From positions 14,270 through 78,269 of the forward strand of contig CABQND010000002.1 of the NCBI GenBank assembly GCA_902465495.1: a DNA stretch of 64,000 nucleotides, written 5' to 3'. This DNA comes from an uncultured Eubacteriales bacterium. GTDB taxonomy: Bacteria; Bacillota; Clostridia; Christensenellales; Borkfalkiaceae. The translations under genes and the position numbers were made by a program. Shown here in pieces: positions 1 through 8,968 of this stretch (position 1 is the first letter of the stretch; every line of letters starts with the position of its first letter). A model generated the notes under the pieces. The model did no database searches. It was not told the origin of the DNA and saw only the letters and a program-made list of their open reading frames with translations.

Positions 1-993
1 GCTTCCAGTGTTGCAGTCAATCGTGATGTATTCGTGGTTATTCACGGTACCGGAGGCAGATGGGAGCCCGATACGGGAAATTATCTTCGCGTGCGTGTAA
101 GTTATGATCGCGGGCAGAGTTTTGTAATGGCATTCAGTATCCGCAGTGACGATCCGACGATCCGTTATACCGATCCGTTCATGTATGTAAACAGTGACGG
201 GGTTTTGATAATTGCCTTTAATCAGACCAACGTGTATTTTTCGGGGCATTGCAAGCGTTTTCAGATCTGTGTCACCAATCCGACCGATCCTGTTGCGGAC
301 TGGGAGATCGGGGAACCGTATATTTCAATGGAAGGGATCAGCATGAACAAACCATTGGAAATGCCGGACGGATCGCTTCTTCTTTCGGTGGAACAGCTCA
401 ACGATATCAATTATTCTTATATTTACCGTTCGACCGATAAAGGGCTGACATGGCAGCTGTACTCAAAAGCGTATCTCGGCTATCGTACGGCAACGTTTGC
501 TCATGAAGGGAATTTGGTGCGGCTGCCCAACGGCAAATTATGGTTGCTGGTCCGCGCAACTTCAGCGGCATATTATGAATGCTATTCGTCGGACGGCGGC
601 TTGACTTGGACGACGGGGCAAGCTTCGACGCTGGTTGGGGCAAAATCTCGTGCCGGTTTGCAGAATATTCCGGGCTCGGACAAACTTCTTTTCATTTCCA
701 ATGCGGAGTCGATGATACGCGGCAATCTTACGGCATATATTTTAACAAATAACGGAACGGGTCCTGAAATTGAAGGAAGTTTATTGCTGGATGCACGGGG
801 TGGCGCCGGAGCGGCAGGGGTTGCGTATCCCGACGCGACGATATTTTCGGGCGGAGATATTTTTATCACTTGGGACTATGATCGTATCGGTGAAGGCAGC
901 ATTTTGGGGTGCTATATAAATGTTTCAGACATTATGGCAGGCGGTACGCTTTCAGAAGATCGTATATTTAGGATAACATGCAACACACAGTAA
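1..993 (+). CDS. Sialidase-like BNR/Asp-box protein, 5' end outside window
   Basis: The frame is open from base 1, so this is the 3' part of a longer gene; the GTG at 34 is internal. About 330 residues are visible. Two good Asp-box repeats (S-x-D-x-G-x-T-W) are present, STDKGLTW near 430 and SSDGGLTW near 586, with a weaker SYDRGQSF near the left edge. Regular spacing of Asp boxes is typical of the beta-propeller of the sialidase/neuraminidase superfamily (GH33 and relatives), which trims terminal sugars from glycans. The catalytic arginines and the signal peptide cannot be judged because the N-terminus is missing, so a non-sialidase exo-glycosidase or a binding propeller is also possible. 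A strong hairpin terminator follows the stop, so it ends its transcription unit. Confidence 0.7.
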   Translation, partial: ASSVAVNRDVFVVIHGTGGRWEPDTGNYLRVRVSYDRGQSFVMAFSIRSDDPTIRYTDPFMYVNSDGVLIIAFNQTNVYFSGHCKRFQICVTNPTDPVADWEIGEPYISMEGISMNKPLEMPDGSLLLSVEQLNDINYSYIYRSTDKGLTWQLYSKAYLGYRTATFAHEGNLVRLPNGKLWLLVRATSAAYYECYSSDGGLTWTTGQASTLVGAKSRAGLQNIPGSDKLLFISNAESMIRGNLTAYILTNNGTGPEIEGSLLLDARGGAGAAGVAYPDATIFSGGDIFITWDYDRIGEGSILGCYINVSDIMAGGTLSEDRIFRITCNTQ

Positions 994-1022
994 AAAGATT
1001 TTATAAACTATTTCGGAACAAA

Positions 1023-1071
1023 CCAAACATAAAGGCGCCCGCGGATTTTCCGCGGGCGCCTTTATGTTTGG
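1023..1071. terminator. Bidirectional hairpin terminator
   Basis: Perfect 22-bp inverted arms (1023-1044 and 1050-1071) enclose a 5-nt loop. The stem core is GC-rich (GGCGCCCGCGG). It closes the sialidase-like unit. The 355 bases from 1072 to 1426 hold no gene that I can support; they contain the promoter and leader of the histidine kinase gene. Confidence 0.85.
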
Positions 1072-1254
1072 TCATATCGGAGCGTTAAACGTAGAAGACT
1101 GATCGGTATTCCGTGATTGCCGAACGGCCCTGTGTCTTTGTGAGTTCGCCGAAGAAGGCGTATGAGAGGAAAACGCTTTGCAAAAAGGGAAGTGAAAAAG
1201 CAACGTTTGTGTTTAGTTTTTGTGCAAACGGTGACGGGAAAATAAAAATGAGTC

Positions 1255-1283
1255 TTGCGTTTTTCGGGGCTTTGTGATATACT
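1255..1283 (+). promoter_or_regulatory. Sigma-A type promoter of the two-component operon
   Basis: TTGCGT at 1255-1260 and TATACT at 1278-1283 with a 17-nt spacer. It would give a leader of about 135 nt before the kinase start at 1427. Confidence 0.5.
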
Positions 1284-1426
1284 GGTAGAAGATAATTGCG
1301 CAGAGAGGACGCGGCCGGGGGGATGTTTTTTATGTGCACGTTTGCCGATACAAGCGGCATTGCGGCGGAAGCAGCTCCGAGAGAACGGTTGGCTTTTTGG
1401 AAAATTGATATAAAAGAGAGGGATAT

Positions 1427-3073
1427 ATGAAGCGTTCCATATCCGCAAGGATGATCGCGATCTTTGTTGCGATCGCGGTTGTTTTTCTGATTTGTTTTTG
1501 GGTCGTAATTCTATATATGAACGGGCTGTTGAACGAGGAATATACCAACAATGTTTCTGAGGACACAAACTCCATCATAAAATCGATGGAGCAAAGTGTA
1601 AACAACATTTTGTATTCTGAAATGGCACTGGCGAACGACGAGGACGTGATCTATCTGGCGAATACGGACTATGACACGATCTCTGCAATCGAACTGAGCA
1701 GTCTTGTGAAGCGCCTGAAAGAAAAAATGCGGCTGGTGACGCCGATGTATTTGGTGATCCAGGATATTCAGATTCATTTCAAGCAATCCGGGAAGACATT
1801 GAGCCGTATGGAATTCGGGGACACAAGTGAAAATATTTCCGATCTTTTGGAAAATACGCGGGAACTGTTCAACGATTATGAGGGGCATTTGTATGGAAGG
1901 ACGCTGGAATTTAACAATTTCAGCATAACGTGCGAGTTGGACAAATCCAGTTTGTCCAATCTGCTCACCAACGAAACAGGAAGTGACTATTGTTTTCTCA
2001 GCATCGGAGAGATCGGGCTCGGCAGGCTGCCGAGCGATTATTCCGGATTATCGGACGGCGTACATACGATCCGCTACGGCGGGGAACGGTATTATCTTTC
2101 CGTAGATGAATGGGGGAATACGCGCATTTATAATGCCGTGGAGGCGAGCCGCATTGCGGGTGTATTCAATGCGGGGATCGTCTTTTCGGCGATTGCGATC
2201 GCCTTGATATTGGCGGCGACGGCATTGTATATTTTCTTTGTTCGGCGCGCTTTGAAAGTGCCGCTTGCGGATTTGTGTGCTTTTGTCGGCCGTCTGAGCA
2301 GCGGCGAGTACGGTAAGGTGCTCGAAGGGCATTATCCGAGCGAATTCGGCGAGCTTGCACTGGGTATGAATTCGCTGTCAGCGCGACTTGCATACCTGAT
2401 CGACGTCAAGGTCAAAAATGACATTACCATACGGGATATGCGTTTAAAGCAATTGCAATCGCAGATGAACCCGCATTTTCTGTTCAACTGTTTTTTGCTG
2501 TTCCGCAATCTTCTCAACGAAAAGAGATATTCGCTTGCGCTGGAGCTTTCGTCCGATTTGAGTTTATATTTTAAATCTACAATGAGTCCGGGGGAAACAG
2601 TTTCCCTGATTGATGAGATCATGACGGCAAAGATCTATGCGGATATTCAGAATAAGCGGGAGGACGGCAGGATTCAGGTCGTCTGTGAGGAACCTCCTTT
2701 CGGATTCTGGCAATATACCGTTCCGAAATTTATATTGCAGCCGATTGTCGAAAATGCCTTTGAATATTCTTTTAAAGACAAAAATCAAGGGAACGTATTG
2801 CGTATTTCGTGCCGTGACGACGAAACATATTTGATTATCGATGTGTACAATGACGGAGCGATGAGCGAAGAGGAGTTTTGCAAAATACAAAAAATATTAG
2901 AGAACGGATTTGCGGACGAGGGTATGTCTGCGTTGGACAACATAAACCGCAGGCTGCGCATTTATAATCGATCGGGGCGCGGTGTAGAAGCGAAACGGAC
3001 GGAAAGCGGATTCTGCGTGTCGCTGTATGTACGCAAGAGAAAAACGGAAGAGGAAGGGGGAGAGGAAGAATGA
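1427..3073 (+). CDS. YesM-type sensor histidine kinase
   Basis: 548 residues. A membrane segment at about 9-31 is followed by an extracytoplasmic sensing region to about 240, a second membrane segment near 247-270 and a HAMP-like linker. The histidine kinase core is of the YesM/LytS class: the H-box QMNPHFLFN has the phospho-acceptor at about His350, and the N-box QPIVENAFEYSF has the key Asn near 443. The short C-terminal ATPase domain ends around DEGMSALDNINRRL. An AGAGAGG ribosome site precedes the ATG. The stop overlaps the next gene by 4 bases (ATGA), so kinase and regulator are translationally coupled. YesM/YesN pairs typically sense extracellular sugars or oligosaccharides and activate the adjacent Lpl-type importer and glycan hydrolase genes; that is the likely role here, judged from position. 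Confidence 0.93.
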   Translation: MKRSISARMIAIFVAIAVVFLICFWVVILYMNGLLNEEYTNNVSEDTNSIIKSMEQSVNNILYSEMALANDEDVIYLANTDYDTISAIELSSLVKRLKEKMRLVTPMYLVIQDIQIHFKQSGKTLSRMEFGDTSENISDLLENTRELFNDYEGHLYGRTLEFNNFSITCELDKSSLSNLLTNETGSDYCFLSIGEIGLGRLPSDYSGLSDGVHTIRYGGERYYLSVDEWGNTRIYNAVEASRIAGVFNAGIVFSAIAIALILAATALYIFFVRRALKVPLADLCAFVGRLSSGEYGKVLEGHYPSEFGELALGMNSLSARLAYLIDVKVKNDITIRDMRLKQLQSQMNPHFLFNCFLLFRNLLNEKRYSLALELSSDLSLYFKSTMSPGETVSLIDEIMTAKIYADIQNKREDGRIQVVCEEPPFGFWQYTVPKFILQPIVENAFEYSFKDKNQGNVLRISCRDDETYLIIDVYNDGAMSEEEFCKIQKILENGFADEGMSALDNINRRLRIYNRSGRGVEAKRTESGFCVSLYVRKRKTEEEGGEEE

Positions 3074-3813
3074 GTGAAAAGATCCGCATGGCGATCATCG
3101 ACGACGAGCGGCACATCACCGATCATGTACGCAGGATCATAGAGGAGCGGTTTGTCGGGCTGTTCGAGATCATGGTTTCTTCCGATGCCGAAACGGTGGT
3201 GGAGGCACTCAAACGATACGAGATCCCGATCATTATTTCGGATATCCGCATGCCGAAAATGAACGGCATCGATTTTATGAAATATGTACACGAAAACTAT
3301 CCGTCCACGAAATTTCTGCTTCTTTCGGCGTATCCGAATTTCGAGTATGTTTACGAGGCGAATCGATACGGGGTAAAATATCTTTTGAAGGTGGAGGATG
3401 ATTCGGTCATTTTGCAGACGATTGCGGATATGCTCTCGACAAACCGACGGGCGGAAGACGCGGAGGAAACGGGGGCGAACGATCGTTTGATGCAGTTTCT
3501 GACCGAATATATCGATAAACATTACAATACAGATCTTTCTTTGGAAACGCTTGCGCAGATCGTACATTTCAACCCGAGTTACTTGTCGCGGATCTTTAAG
3601 CAATTTGCGGGCGAGAATATATTCGAATATGTGAACCGTGTCCGCATGCGCGAGAGCAAGACGCTTTTGGAGGAGACCGATTTTAAGGTTGCGGAAATAT
3701 CTGAAATGGTCGGATATAAATCAGCGAATTATTTCTGTTACGTATTCAAAACATCCTGCGGTTGCAGTCCGCAGGCATACAGGCGTTCCAGCGTGCTGAA
3801 CAGGAAAAAATGA
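3070..3813 (+). CDS. YesN-type response regulator, compact AraC output
   Basis: 247 residues. An N-terminal receiver domain has the acidic pair Asp11/Asp12, phospho-acceptor Asp58 in ISDIRMPKMNG, and the conserved Lys in YLLKVEDD. An AraC-type double helix-turn-helix occupies about 150-247, with the typical second-helix segment GYKSANYFCYVFK. Many YesN proteins are about 500 residues with a long middle region; here receiver and DNA-binding domain are nearly adjacent. It is coupled to the upstream kinase and very probably activates the importer operon starting at 4030. A GC-rich terminator follows the stop. Confidence 0.93.
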   Translation: MSEKIRMAIIDDERHITDHVRRIIEERFVGLFEIMVSSDAETVVEALKRYEIPIIISDIRMPKMNGIDFMKYVHENYPSTKFLLLSAYPNFEYVYEANRYGVKYLLKVEDDSVILQTIADMLSTNRRAEDAEETGANDRLMQFLTEYIDKHYNTDLSLETLAQIVHFNPSYLSRIFKQFAGENIFEYVNRVRMRESKTLLEETDFKVAEISEMVGYKSANYFCYVFKTSCGCSPQAYRRSSVLNRKK

Positions 3814-3862
3814 CAAAATGCTTTGAAAGCGGCAGATCGCCGCAGTGTTTACGGATAGGTTT

Positions 3863-3891
3863 GCCGCCGCGCAGATTTTCTGCGCGGCGGC
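3863..3891 (+). terminator. Rho-independent terminator after the regulator
   Basis: 12-bp arms (3863-3874 and 3880-3891) with a 5-nt loop, followed by a T-rich stretch. Confidence 0.8.
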
Positions 3892-3957
3892 GTCTGTTTT
3901 ATTTGGCATAAAACGGAAAGAAGTAAAAATTTTTGTAGGAATGTAAAAATTTTGATA

Positions 3958-3986
3958 TTGAATTTTTGACTGCTGTTTGCTATTAT
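3958..3986 (+). promoter_or_regulatory. Candidate promoter of the Lpl-type operon
   Basis: TTGAAT at 3958-3963 and TATTAT at 3981-3986 with 17-nt spacing, about 45 bases upstream of the binding-protein gene. The upstream A/T-rich tract could hold regulator sites, but I see no clear direct repeat. Confidence 0.4.
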
Positions 3987-4029
3987 TTTTTTGGAAAATG
4001 CAGAAAATTGTTGATTTTGGAGGAAAGAC

Positions 4030-5724
4030 ATGAAAAAGATTTTAGTGTTGGTGCTTGCTCTTGCCTTCTGTTGCGGAGCTTTTGCCGGATGCGGCGGAGG
4101 CGGCGGGACAACGGAAGTTGTGGAAGGAGACGGCGATCCGTTCGGGAAGTATGAGACGGCGACGCAGCTCAATCTGGTGACGACGTCGGACGTGACAGTC
4201 ACGTCGCAGGTGTTGGCGAATTATCCGGACGAGTCGATGCAGAAGAACCGTTTTACCGAGCTGTACAAGAATGAGCTGAACGTTGACATCAATTACAGCT
4301 GGATTGCGCAGAGCACGGAAGATTACAACACAAAGCTGGATATGGCGATGACGATCGGGAACCTGCCCGATGCGTTTATTGTCGACACGTCGGTGCTGTC
4401 CGATCTGGTCGAAGCGGGCCAGGTGCGCGATTTGACGGAGGTCTGGGAAAAATATGCTTCGCCGCTTTTGAAAGAGATCACGGAAGCGGAAGGCGATTCG
4501 GTTTTCCGCGCGGCGACGTACGACGGAAAGCTGTACGGCATTCCGCAGATGTTTTCGAGCATTGACCGTGCGCAGATGGTATGGATCCGCATGGACTGGC
4601 TCAACAAGCTGAATTCCCTGCATCCGGAGCTGCAACTTCCCGTATCCCCGGTGACGATCGAGGACATGCAGCGCATTATCAGTGCGTTCAAGACATACAG
4701 CCAGGAGCTGAGCGGCAGGACTTCGGATAAAGCGTTCGGGTTGTCCATACAGGGCGATCTGTGGAACTCGATGGGCGGCATCACGCCGATGATGAACATG
4801 TACGGGGCATATCCGAACATTTGGTATGAAAAGAACGGAGAGCTTGTGTACGGGAGCATACAGCCGGAAGTGAAACAGCCGTTGTCGGTGCTTGCGGAGA
4901 TGTATAAAAAGGGTGAGATCGCGCAGGATTTTGCGACAAAGTCGGTGACAGGCGTTGCGGACGACGTGACGCGCGGCATGGCGGGGGTCGTGTTCGGTGA
5001 GCAGTGGCTGTGCAGTTACCCGATCCAGCAGCTGTATGATGACGATCCGACGGCGGACTGGAAAGCGTTTCCGATTTTTATGGACGGCGACACACAGAAT
5101 GCGGTGCAGGTGACGATGGGTACATACGGCTGGTGGGTGGTCAGCAGCGAATACGAGCATCCCGAAGCGGTGGTCAAGTGCATGAACACGTATGTGGAGC
5201 ACATCTGGGGCTCGAAAGCGGATGTGGAAAAGTATTACATGCCTGCGGACACGGGCGCGGCGGTTTGGAAGCTTTCGCCTTTCCAGCCCGAGCCTCCGAC
5301 CAAGAATTTGGATTGCTATCTGGCGATCAAAGATGCGCAGGAGAAAGAAGATTTCAGTGTTCTTACGGGCGAGGCGAAGACCATCTACAACAATATTCAA
5401 AGCTTTTTCAACGGGAACAACTCGCTTTGGAGCTGGAAGTGCGGATATTGGCCGGACGGGGACAAAGCGGTGTATCAAACCATGAACACGTATGTGGAGA
5501 ACGACATGATCCTGTTCAATTCGTTTTCGGGTGCGCCCACGGACAGCATGCGCATGAACTCGCAGTTGGATCTGTTCAGTGCGAAGCAGAGCGAGATCTT
5601 TACGGCGATCATCAACGGTTCGAAGACGGTTGACGCAGGGTATAACGAGCTTGTCGCGTATTGGACGACCATGCACGGCGAGCAGATGACAGAGGAGGTC
5701 AATGCGTGGTACAGCGGAGCGTAG
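4030..5724 (+). CDS. LplA-type extracellular solute-binding lipoprotein
   Basis: 564 residues. A type II signal peptide ends in a lipobox AFAGC with the lipidated Cys at about residue 21, followed by a Gly-rich linker. The length and the pattern of the mature part (an FTELYKNELNVDI-type start, ILPDAF-like NLPDAFIVDTS, many Trp/Tyr residues) match the large LplA/YtcQ family of binding proteins for complex oligosaccharides in Bacillota. It acts on the outer face of the membrane and hands sugar to the two permeases encoded next. A good GGAGG site precedes the ATG. No ATPase gene lies in the operon; such importers usually share a housekeeping MsmK-like ATPase encoded elsewhere. Confidence 0.9.
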   Translation: MKKILVLVLALAFCCGAFAGCGGGGGTTEVVEGDGDPFGKYETATQLNLVTTSDVTVTSQVLANYPDESMQKNRFTELYKNELNVDINYSWIAQSTEDYNTKLDMAMTIGNLPDAFIVDTSVLSDLVEAGQVRDLTEVWEKYASPLLKEITEAEGDSVFRAATYDGKLYGIPQMFSSIDRAQMVWIRMDWLNKLNSLHPELQLPVSPVTIEDMQRIISAFKTYSQELSGRTSDKAFGLSIQGDLWNSMGGITPMMNMYGAYPNIWYEKNGELVYGSIQPEVKQPLSVLAEMYKKGEIAQDFATKSVTGVADDVTRGMAGVVFGEQWLCSYPIQQLYDDDPTADWKAFPIFMDGDTQNAVQVTMGTYGWWVVSSEYEHPEAVVKCMNTYVEHIWGSKADVEKYYMPADTGAAVWKLSPFQPEPPTKNLDCYLAIKDAQEKEDFSVLTGEAKTIYNNIQSFFNGNNSLWSWKCGYWPDGDKAVYQTMNTYVENDMILFNSFSGAPTDSMRMNSQLDLFSAKQSEIFTAIINGSKTVDAGYNELVAYWTTMHGEQMTEEVNAWYSGA

Positions 5725-6680
5725 AGCTGACGGCGGGAACGGGAAAGCGGTTGCACAGCAGATCGCAGGGTAGCGGAAAACAGCTTCGCAGGCGGAAGGC
5801 TCTCACCTTTCATGCGATGCTGTTCCCCGGCGTTGTCCTGACGTTTATATTCTGTTATATCCCGATGTTCGGACTGACGATGGCGTTCCAGAATTTTGTG
5901 CCGAGCAAGGGGTTGTTCGGGGCGCAGACGTGGGTCGGCTGGGGCAATCTTACGTTTTTGTTCAGCTTGCCGGAGATCGGCAGGATTTTCCGAAACACCA
6001 TCATTCTCGCGGTGGCGAAAAATGTATGCGGAATAATTATACCCGTTGTAATTGCGATCATGATGAGCGAATTGCGGCATACGTTCGTGCGAAAAAGCGT
6101 ACAGACGGTCGTGTATCTGCCGCATTTTCTCTCGTGGGTCATCATTGCGACGATGATGACGGACATGCTTTCGCCGGTGGACGGTGCGGTCAATCGACTT
6201 TTGGAGGCGTTTGGCATGGATCCCGTTTATTTTTTGGGCAATGAAAAGATCTTTCCTGTCACCATGGTCATTTCCGATCAGTGGAAGGAAGCGGGGTACG
6301 GCAGCATCATATATCTTGCGTCCATACTCGGCATCGATCTGAGTCTGTATGAAGCGGCGAAGATCGACGGCGCGAACAAATGGCAGCAGATCATTCACGT
6401 GACGCTGCCGGGGATGCGGAACATCATCATGCTGATGATCATGCTGGCGGTCGGAAATATTCTCAACGGCGGCTTTGATCAGATCTACAATCTGCTCAAC
6501 AATCAGGTCAAGGAGACGGGGGAGATTCTGGATACGTTTATTTATGAGCTTGCATTTGGCAGAACGCGGAATTATTCGCTGTCGGCGATGGCGGGGCTTT
6601 TCAAATCGGTGGTATCCTTTGTCCTGATTTCCACGGGATATTTCCTATCGTATAAGTTTGCGGACTATCAGCTGTTTTAG
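5706..6680 (+). CDS. LplB-type ABC sugar permease
   Basis: About 324 residues from a GTG start. The frame is open further up to an ATG at 5661, but an AGGAGG at 5693-5698 sits 7 bases before GTG 5706, and that start reduces overlap with the upstream gene to 19 bases. Six hydrophobic segments follow a basic N-terminus. The EAA cytoplasmic loop of binding-protein-dependent permeases is visible as YEAAKIDGANKWQQIIHVTL. The first-segment pattern FHAMLFPGVVLTFIFCYIPM is typical of the LplB group. It pairs with the LplC-type permease downstream to form the membrane channel. Confidence 0.92.
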   Translation: MVQRSVELTAGTGKRLHSRSQGSGKQLRRRKALTFHAMLFPGVVLTFIFCYIPMFGLTMAFQNFVPSKGLFGAQTWVGWGNLTFLFSLPEIGRIFRNTIILAVAKNVCGIIIPVVIAIMMSELRHTFVRKSVQTVVYLPHFLSWVIIATMMTDMLSPVDGAVNRLLEAFGMDPVYFLGNEKIFPVTMVISDQWKEAGYGSIIYLASILGIDLSLYEAAKIDGANKWQQIIHVTLPGMRNIIMLMIMLAVGNILNGGFDQIYNLLNNQVKETGEILDTFIYELAFGRTRNYSLSAMAGLFKSVVSFVLISTGYFLSYKFADYQLF

Positions 6681-6688
6681 GAGAAGGT

Positions 6689-7579
6689 ATGGAAAGGGTC
6701 AAAAATCGTAGGAGGAGGTATTCGGTCGGGTATTGGATCAACATGGCGCTGTTGATTTTGATGGCGCTCGCCTGTCTTCTTCCTCTTCTCAATATGCTCG
6801 CGACGTCGCTGAGCGACCGCACGAGCGTGAATGCGGGGAAAGTGCTTCTCATTCCGCACGGATTTACCTTCGACGCCTATAAATACGTTCTGGAAAAGCA
6901 GGAGATGTGGCGGGCGATGCTCGTGACGGTCGAACGCGTGTTGCTCGGGGTGACGATCAACGTCGTGCTGTGCGTGCTGTGCGCCTATCCTCTGAGCAAA
7001 TCGGTGCGGGAGTTTCGCATGCGGACGGTGTATGCTTGGTTTTTCTTTTTCACCATCCTGTTCAGCGGCGGCACTGTTCCCTGGTTTTTCCTGATCAGTT
7101 CGCTCGGGATGCTGGATACCATCTGGGCGTTGGTCATACCCGGTGCGGTGCCGGTATTCAGCGTAGTGTTGCTCATCAATTTTTTCAGACAGCTGCCCAA
7201 AGAGCTTTCGGAGGCGGCGGAGATCGACGGGGCGAACGAGTGGGTGATCATGCTCAGGATCTGTGTTCCCGTATCCCTTCCGGCGATCGCGACGATCACG
7301 CTGTTTGCGTTTGTCTATCACTGGAACAGTTGGTTTGACGGGATGCTGTTGATGAATCAGCCCGAGAACATGCCTTTGCAGACATATATTCAGGCGATCC
7401 TGTTGCAGAGCAACTCGGATTTTTACAAATATCAGGGCGTGGCGGGCTACGGAGCGATGAACGAAAAGACGTTCAAGGCGGCACAGGTGATCGTAAGTAT
7501 AATACCGGTGCTGGTGGTGTATCCGTTCGTGCAGAAGTTTTTCACGCAGGGCATCGTTATGGGCTCGGTGAAAGAATGA
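6689..7579 (+). CDS. LplC-type ABC sugar permease
   Basis: 296 residues and 8 bases after the previous stop, with GGAGAAGG as ribosome site. It has six predicted membrane segments and the EAA loop as SEAAEIDGANEWVIMLRIC. The C-terminus ends in QGIVMGSVKE, the form usual for LplC/YtcP proteins. It is the second half of the transmembrane channel for the oligosaccharide delivered by the lipoprotein at 4030. Confidence 0.93.
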   Translation: MERVKNRRRRYSVGYWINMALLILMALACLLPLLNMLATSLSDRTSVNAGKVLLIPHGFTFDAYKYVLEKQEMWRAMLVTVERVLLGVTINVVLCVLCAYPLSKSVREFRMRTVYAWFFFFTILFSGGTVPWFFLISSLGMLDTIWALVIPGAVPVFSVVLLINFFRQLPKELSEAAEIDGANEWVIMLRICVPVSLPAIATITLFAFVYHWNSWFDGMLLMNQPENMPLQTYIQAILLQSNSDFYKYQGVAGYGAMNEKTFKAAQVIVSIIPVLVVYPFVQKFFTQGIVMGSVKE

Positions 7580-7614
7580 TTTTCGGCATAGTTAAAAATG
7601 ATAAGGAGAAGATC

Positions 7615-8928
7615 ATGAAAAGAGGAAAGCAAAAAAGGTGGCTGCGAATACTGAGCTGTCTGGCGCTGTGTGTACTTTGCGCGGCATTGCTGTGTTTTGC
7701 GGGCTGTCAGCCTGCGCAGGAGTCGGGCGGTGACGGCACGGGCGGCAACACGGAACCGCCTTCGGAAGAGGAAGAAACGCTCCCTGCATCGGGCGGGTAT
7801 GTCAATATCCGCGATTATGGTGCAGACGGCACGACGCGTGCCGATTGCTACGCGGCGTTCGTGCAGGCGGCGCTGACAGGGAAATCCATCTATGTGCCCG
7901 CAGGCACGTATTATGTGTCGGGACCGATTCAGCTCCGCAACCAGAATTTGTACGGCGACGGTATGTTTCAAAGTTTCATCGTGAGCACGGCGTCCGATTC
8001 CTCCGTTCCTATACTGTATCTGGGACGGTCCTGCGGGGTGGAGGACATCAACCTGTCTTTTGACGAATCGCTGATCACGGGCAACGAAACGTCGGGCGAG
8101 CGTCCCGGCATCATCACGGGGGACAACTATAATCCCGGGTGGCCGTTGCAGCGCGGTTCGCAGATCAACCGCGTACACATCGCCAACACGGGCACGGCGA
8201 TCTATTCTCCGATGAAGGGAGTGGAAGAAAGTACGTCTTTTTCGGTCGCGTACACCAATCTTGAAATACAGGATTTTTCCTTCCGCGGCATCGATTTTGT
8301 ATCAAAAACGCGCACGGGCAACGTGTTCAGCAACATTTACATGAAATCCAAGCACACGGTGGACAGCCTGTTCAACATGGCCGGGGAAGAGAGCGAAACG
8401 ACGATCATTCAGCTCAACCTTGAACACACGAAGGTGCGCAGGGCGGCGCTCTCTCTGGACGGATGCCGTGCGCTGGCGCTTTCGACGCTGCACATTGAGG
8501 GTATCGAGCTTGTCGAAGATGATTCCTGCTATATTTATTTGGAAAATTCTTCGGGACGGATGGATGCGGTATCTGTTTACTACACGGCGGTGGATGCTGC
8601 GGATTGCAGCCTGATCAAGATCGGCGACGCGGTGTATGACATCAATGAATCATGGCAGAGCAGTCCGCCTGCTACGTTGTCCAAGATCAATATAGGTACG
8701 TTGCATCTGAAGGGGATCCACGACCCGAACACGGGGCTTCACGGGACGCGCCCGCAACCCGGGTTGAACAATCTTGACAATTTCCTGTTTGTCAAGAGGG
8801 AAAGCAACGCTTTGGGAAGTTACAGAGTGAAGATCGAAAATTATGTATATTATACGTTCCAAAGCGATGCGGCGAAGTATGTTGCATTTGCGACGGGCGG
8901 CGAAGTGGATGTTGTATTTGAAGACTGA
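7615..8928 (+). CDS. Lipoprotein with pectate-lyase-3-like beta-helix
   Basis: 437 residues from ATG 7615, chosen because AAGGAG lies 6 bases upstream; an earlier in-frame ATG at 7576 lacks a site and overlaps the permease. A long hydrophobic signal ends in lipobox CFAGC (Cys about 31), then an acidic Thr/Glu linker. The mature part opens with VNIRDYGADGTTRADCYAAF and IYVPAGTYYVSGPI, the signature of the pectate_lyase_3 right-handed beta-helix superfamily. Members cleave or bind acidic polysaccharides, and many have no known activity. Its place directly behind the importer suggests that it generates or captures the imported glycan at the cell surface. The catalytic residues are not identifiable by eye. 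Confidence 0.82.
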   Translation: MKRGKQKRWLRILSCLALCVLCAALLCFAGCQPAQESGGDGTGGNTEPPSEEEETLPASGGYVNIRDYGADGTTRADCYAAFVQAALTGKSIYVPAGTYYVSGPIQLRNQNLYGDGMFQSFIVSTASDSSVPILYLGRSCGVEDINLSFDESLITGNETSGERPGIITGDNYNPGWPLQRGSQINRVHIANTGTAIYSPMKGVEESTSFSVAYTNLEIQDFSFRGIDFVSKTRTGNVFSNIYMKSKHTVDSLFNMAGEESETTIIQLNLEHTKVRRAALSLDGCRALALSTLHIEGIELVEDDSCYIYLENSSGRMDAVSVYYTAVDAADCSLIKIGDAVYDINESWQSSPPATLSKINIGTLHLKGIHDPNTGLHGTRPQPGLNNLDNFLFVKRESNALGSYRVKIENYVYYTFQSDAAKYVAFATGGEVDVVFED

Positions 8929-8968
8929 AATTGACCGCGAAAGCGGCGGGAAAAATAAGGAGGAAAGT

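Noticed and set aside
4042..5676. Long open frame antisense to the binding-protein gene
   Set aside because: It mirrors the codon pattern of the sense gene, is rich in Arg/His/Leu, has no domain and no ribosome site.
5661..5705. Earlier start for the first Lpl-type permease
   Set aside because: It would overlap the lipoprotein gene by 64 bases with no ribosome site; GTG 5706 has an ideal one.
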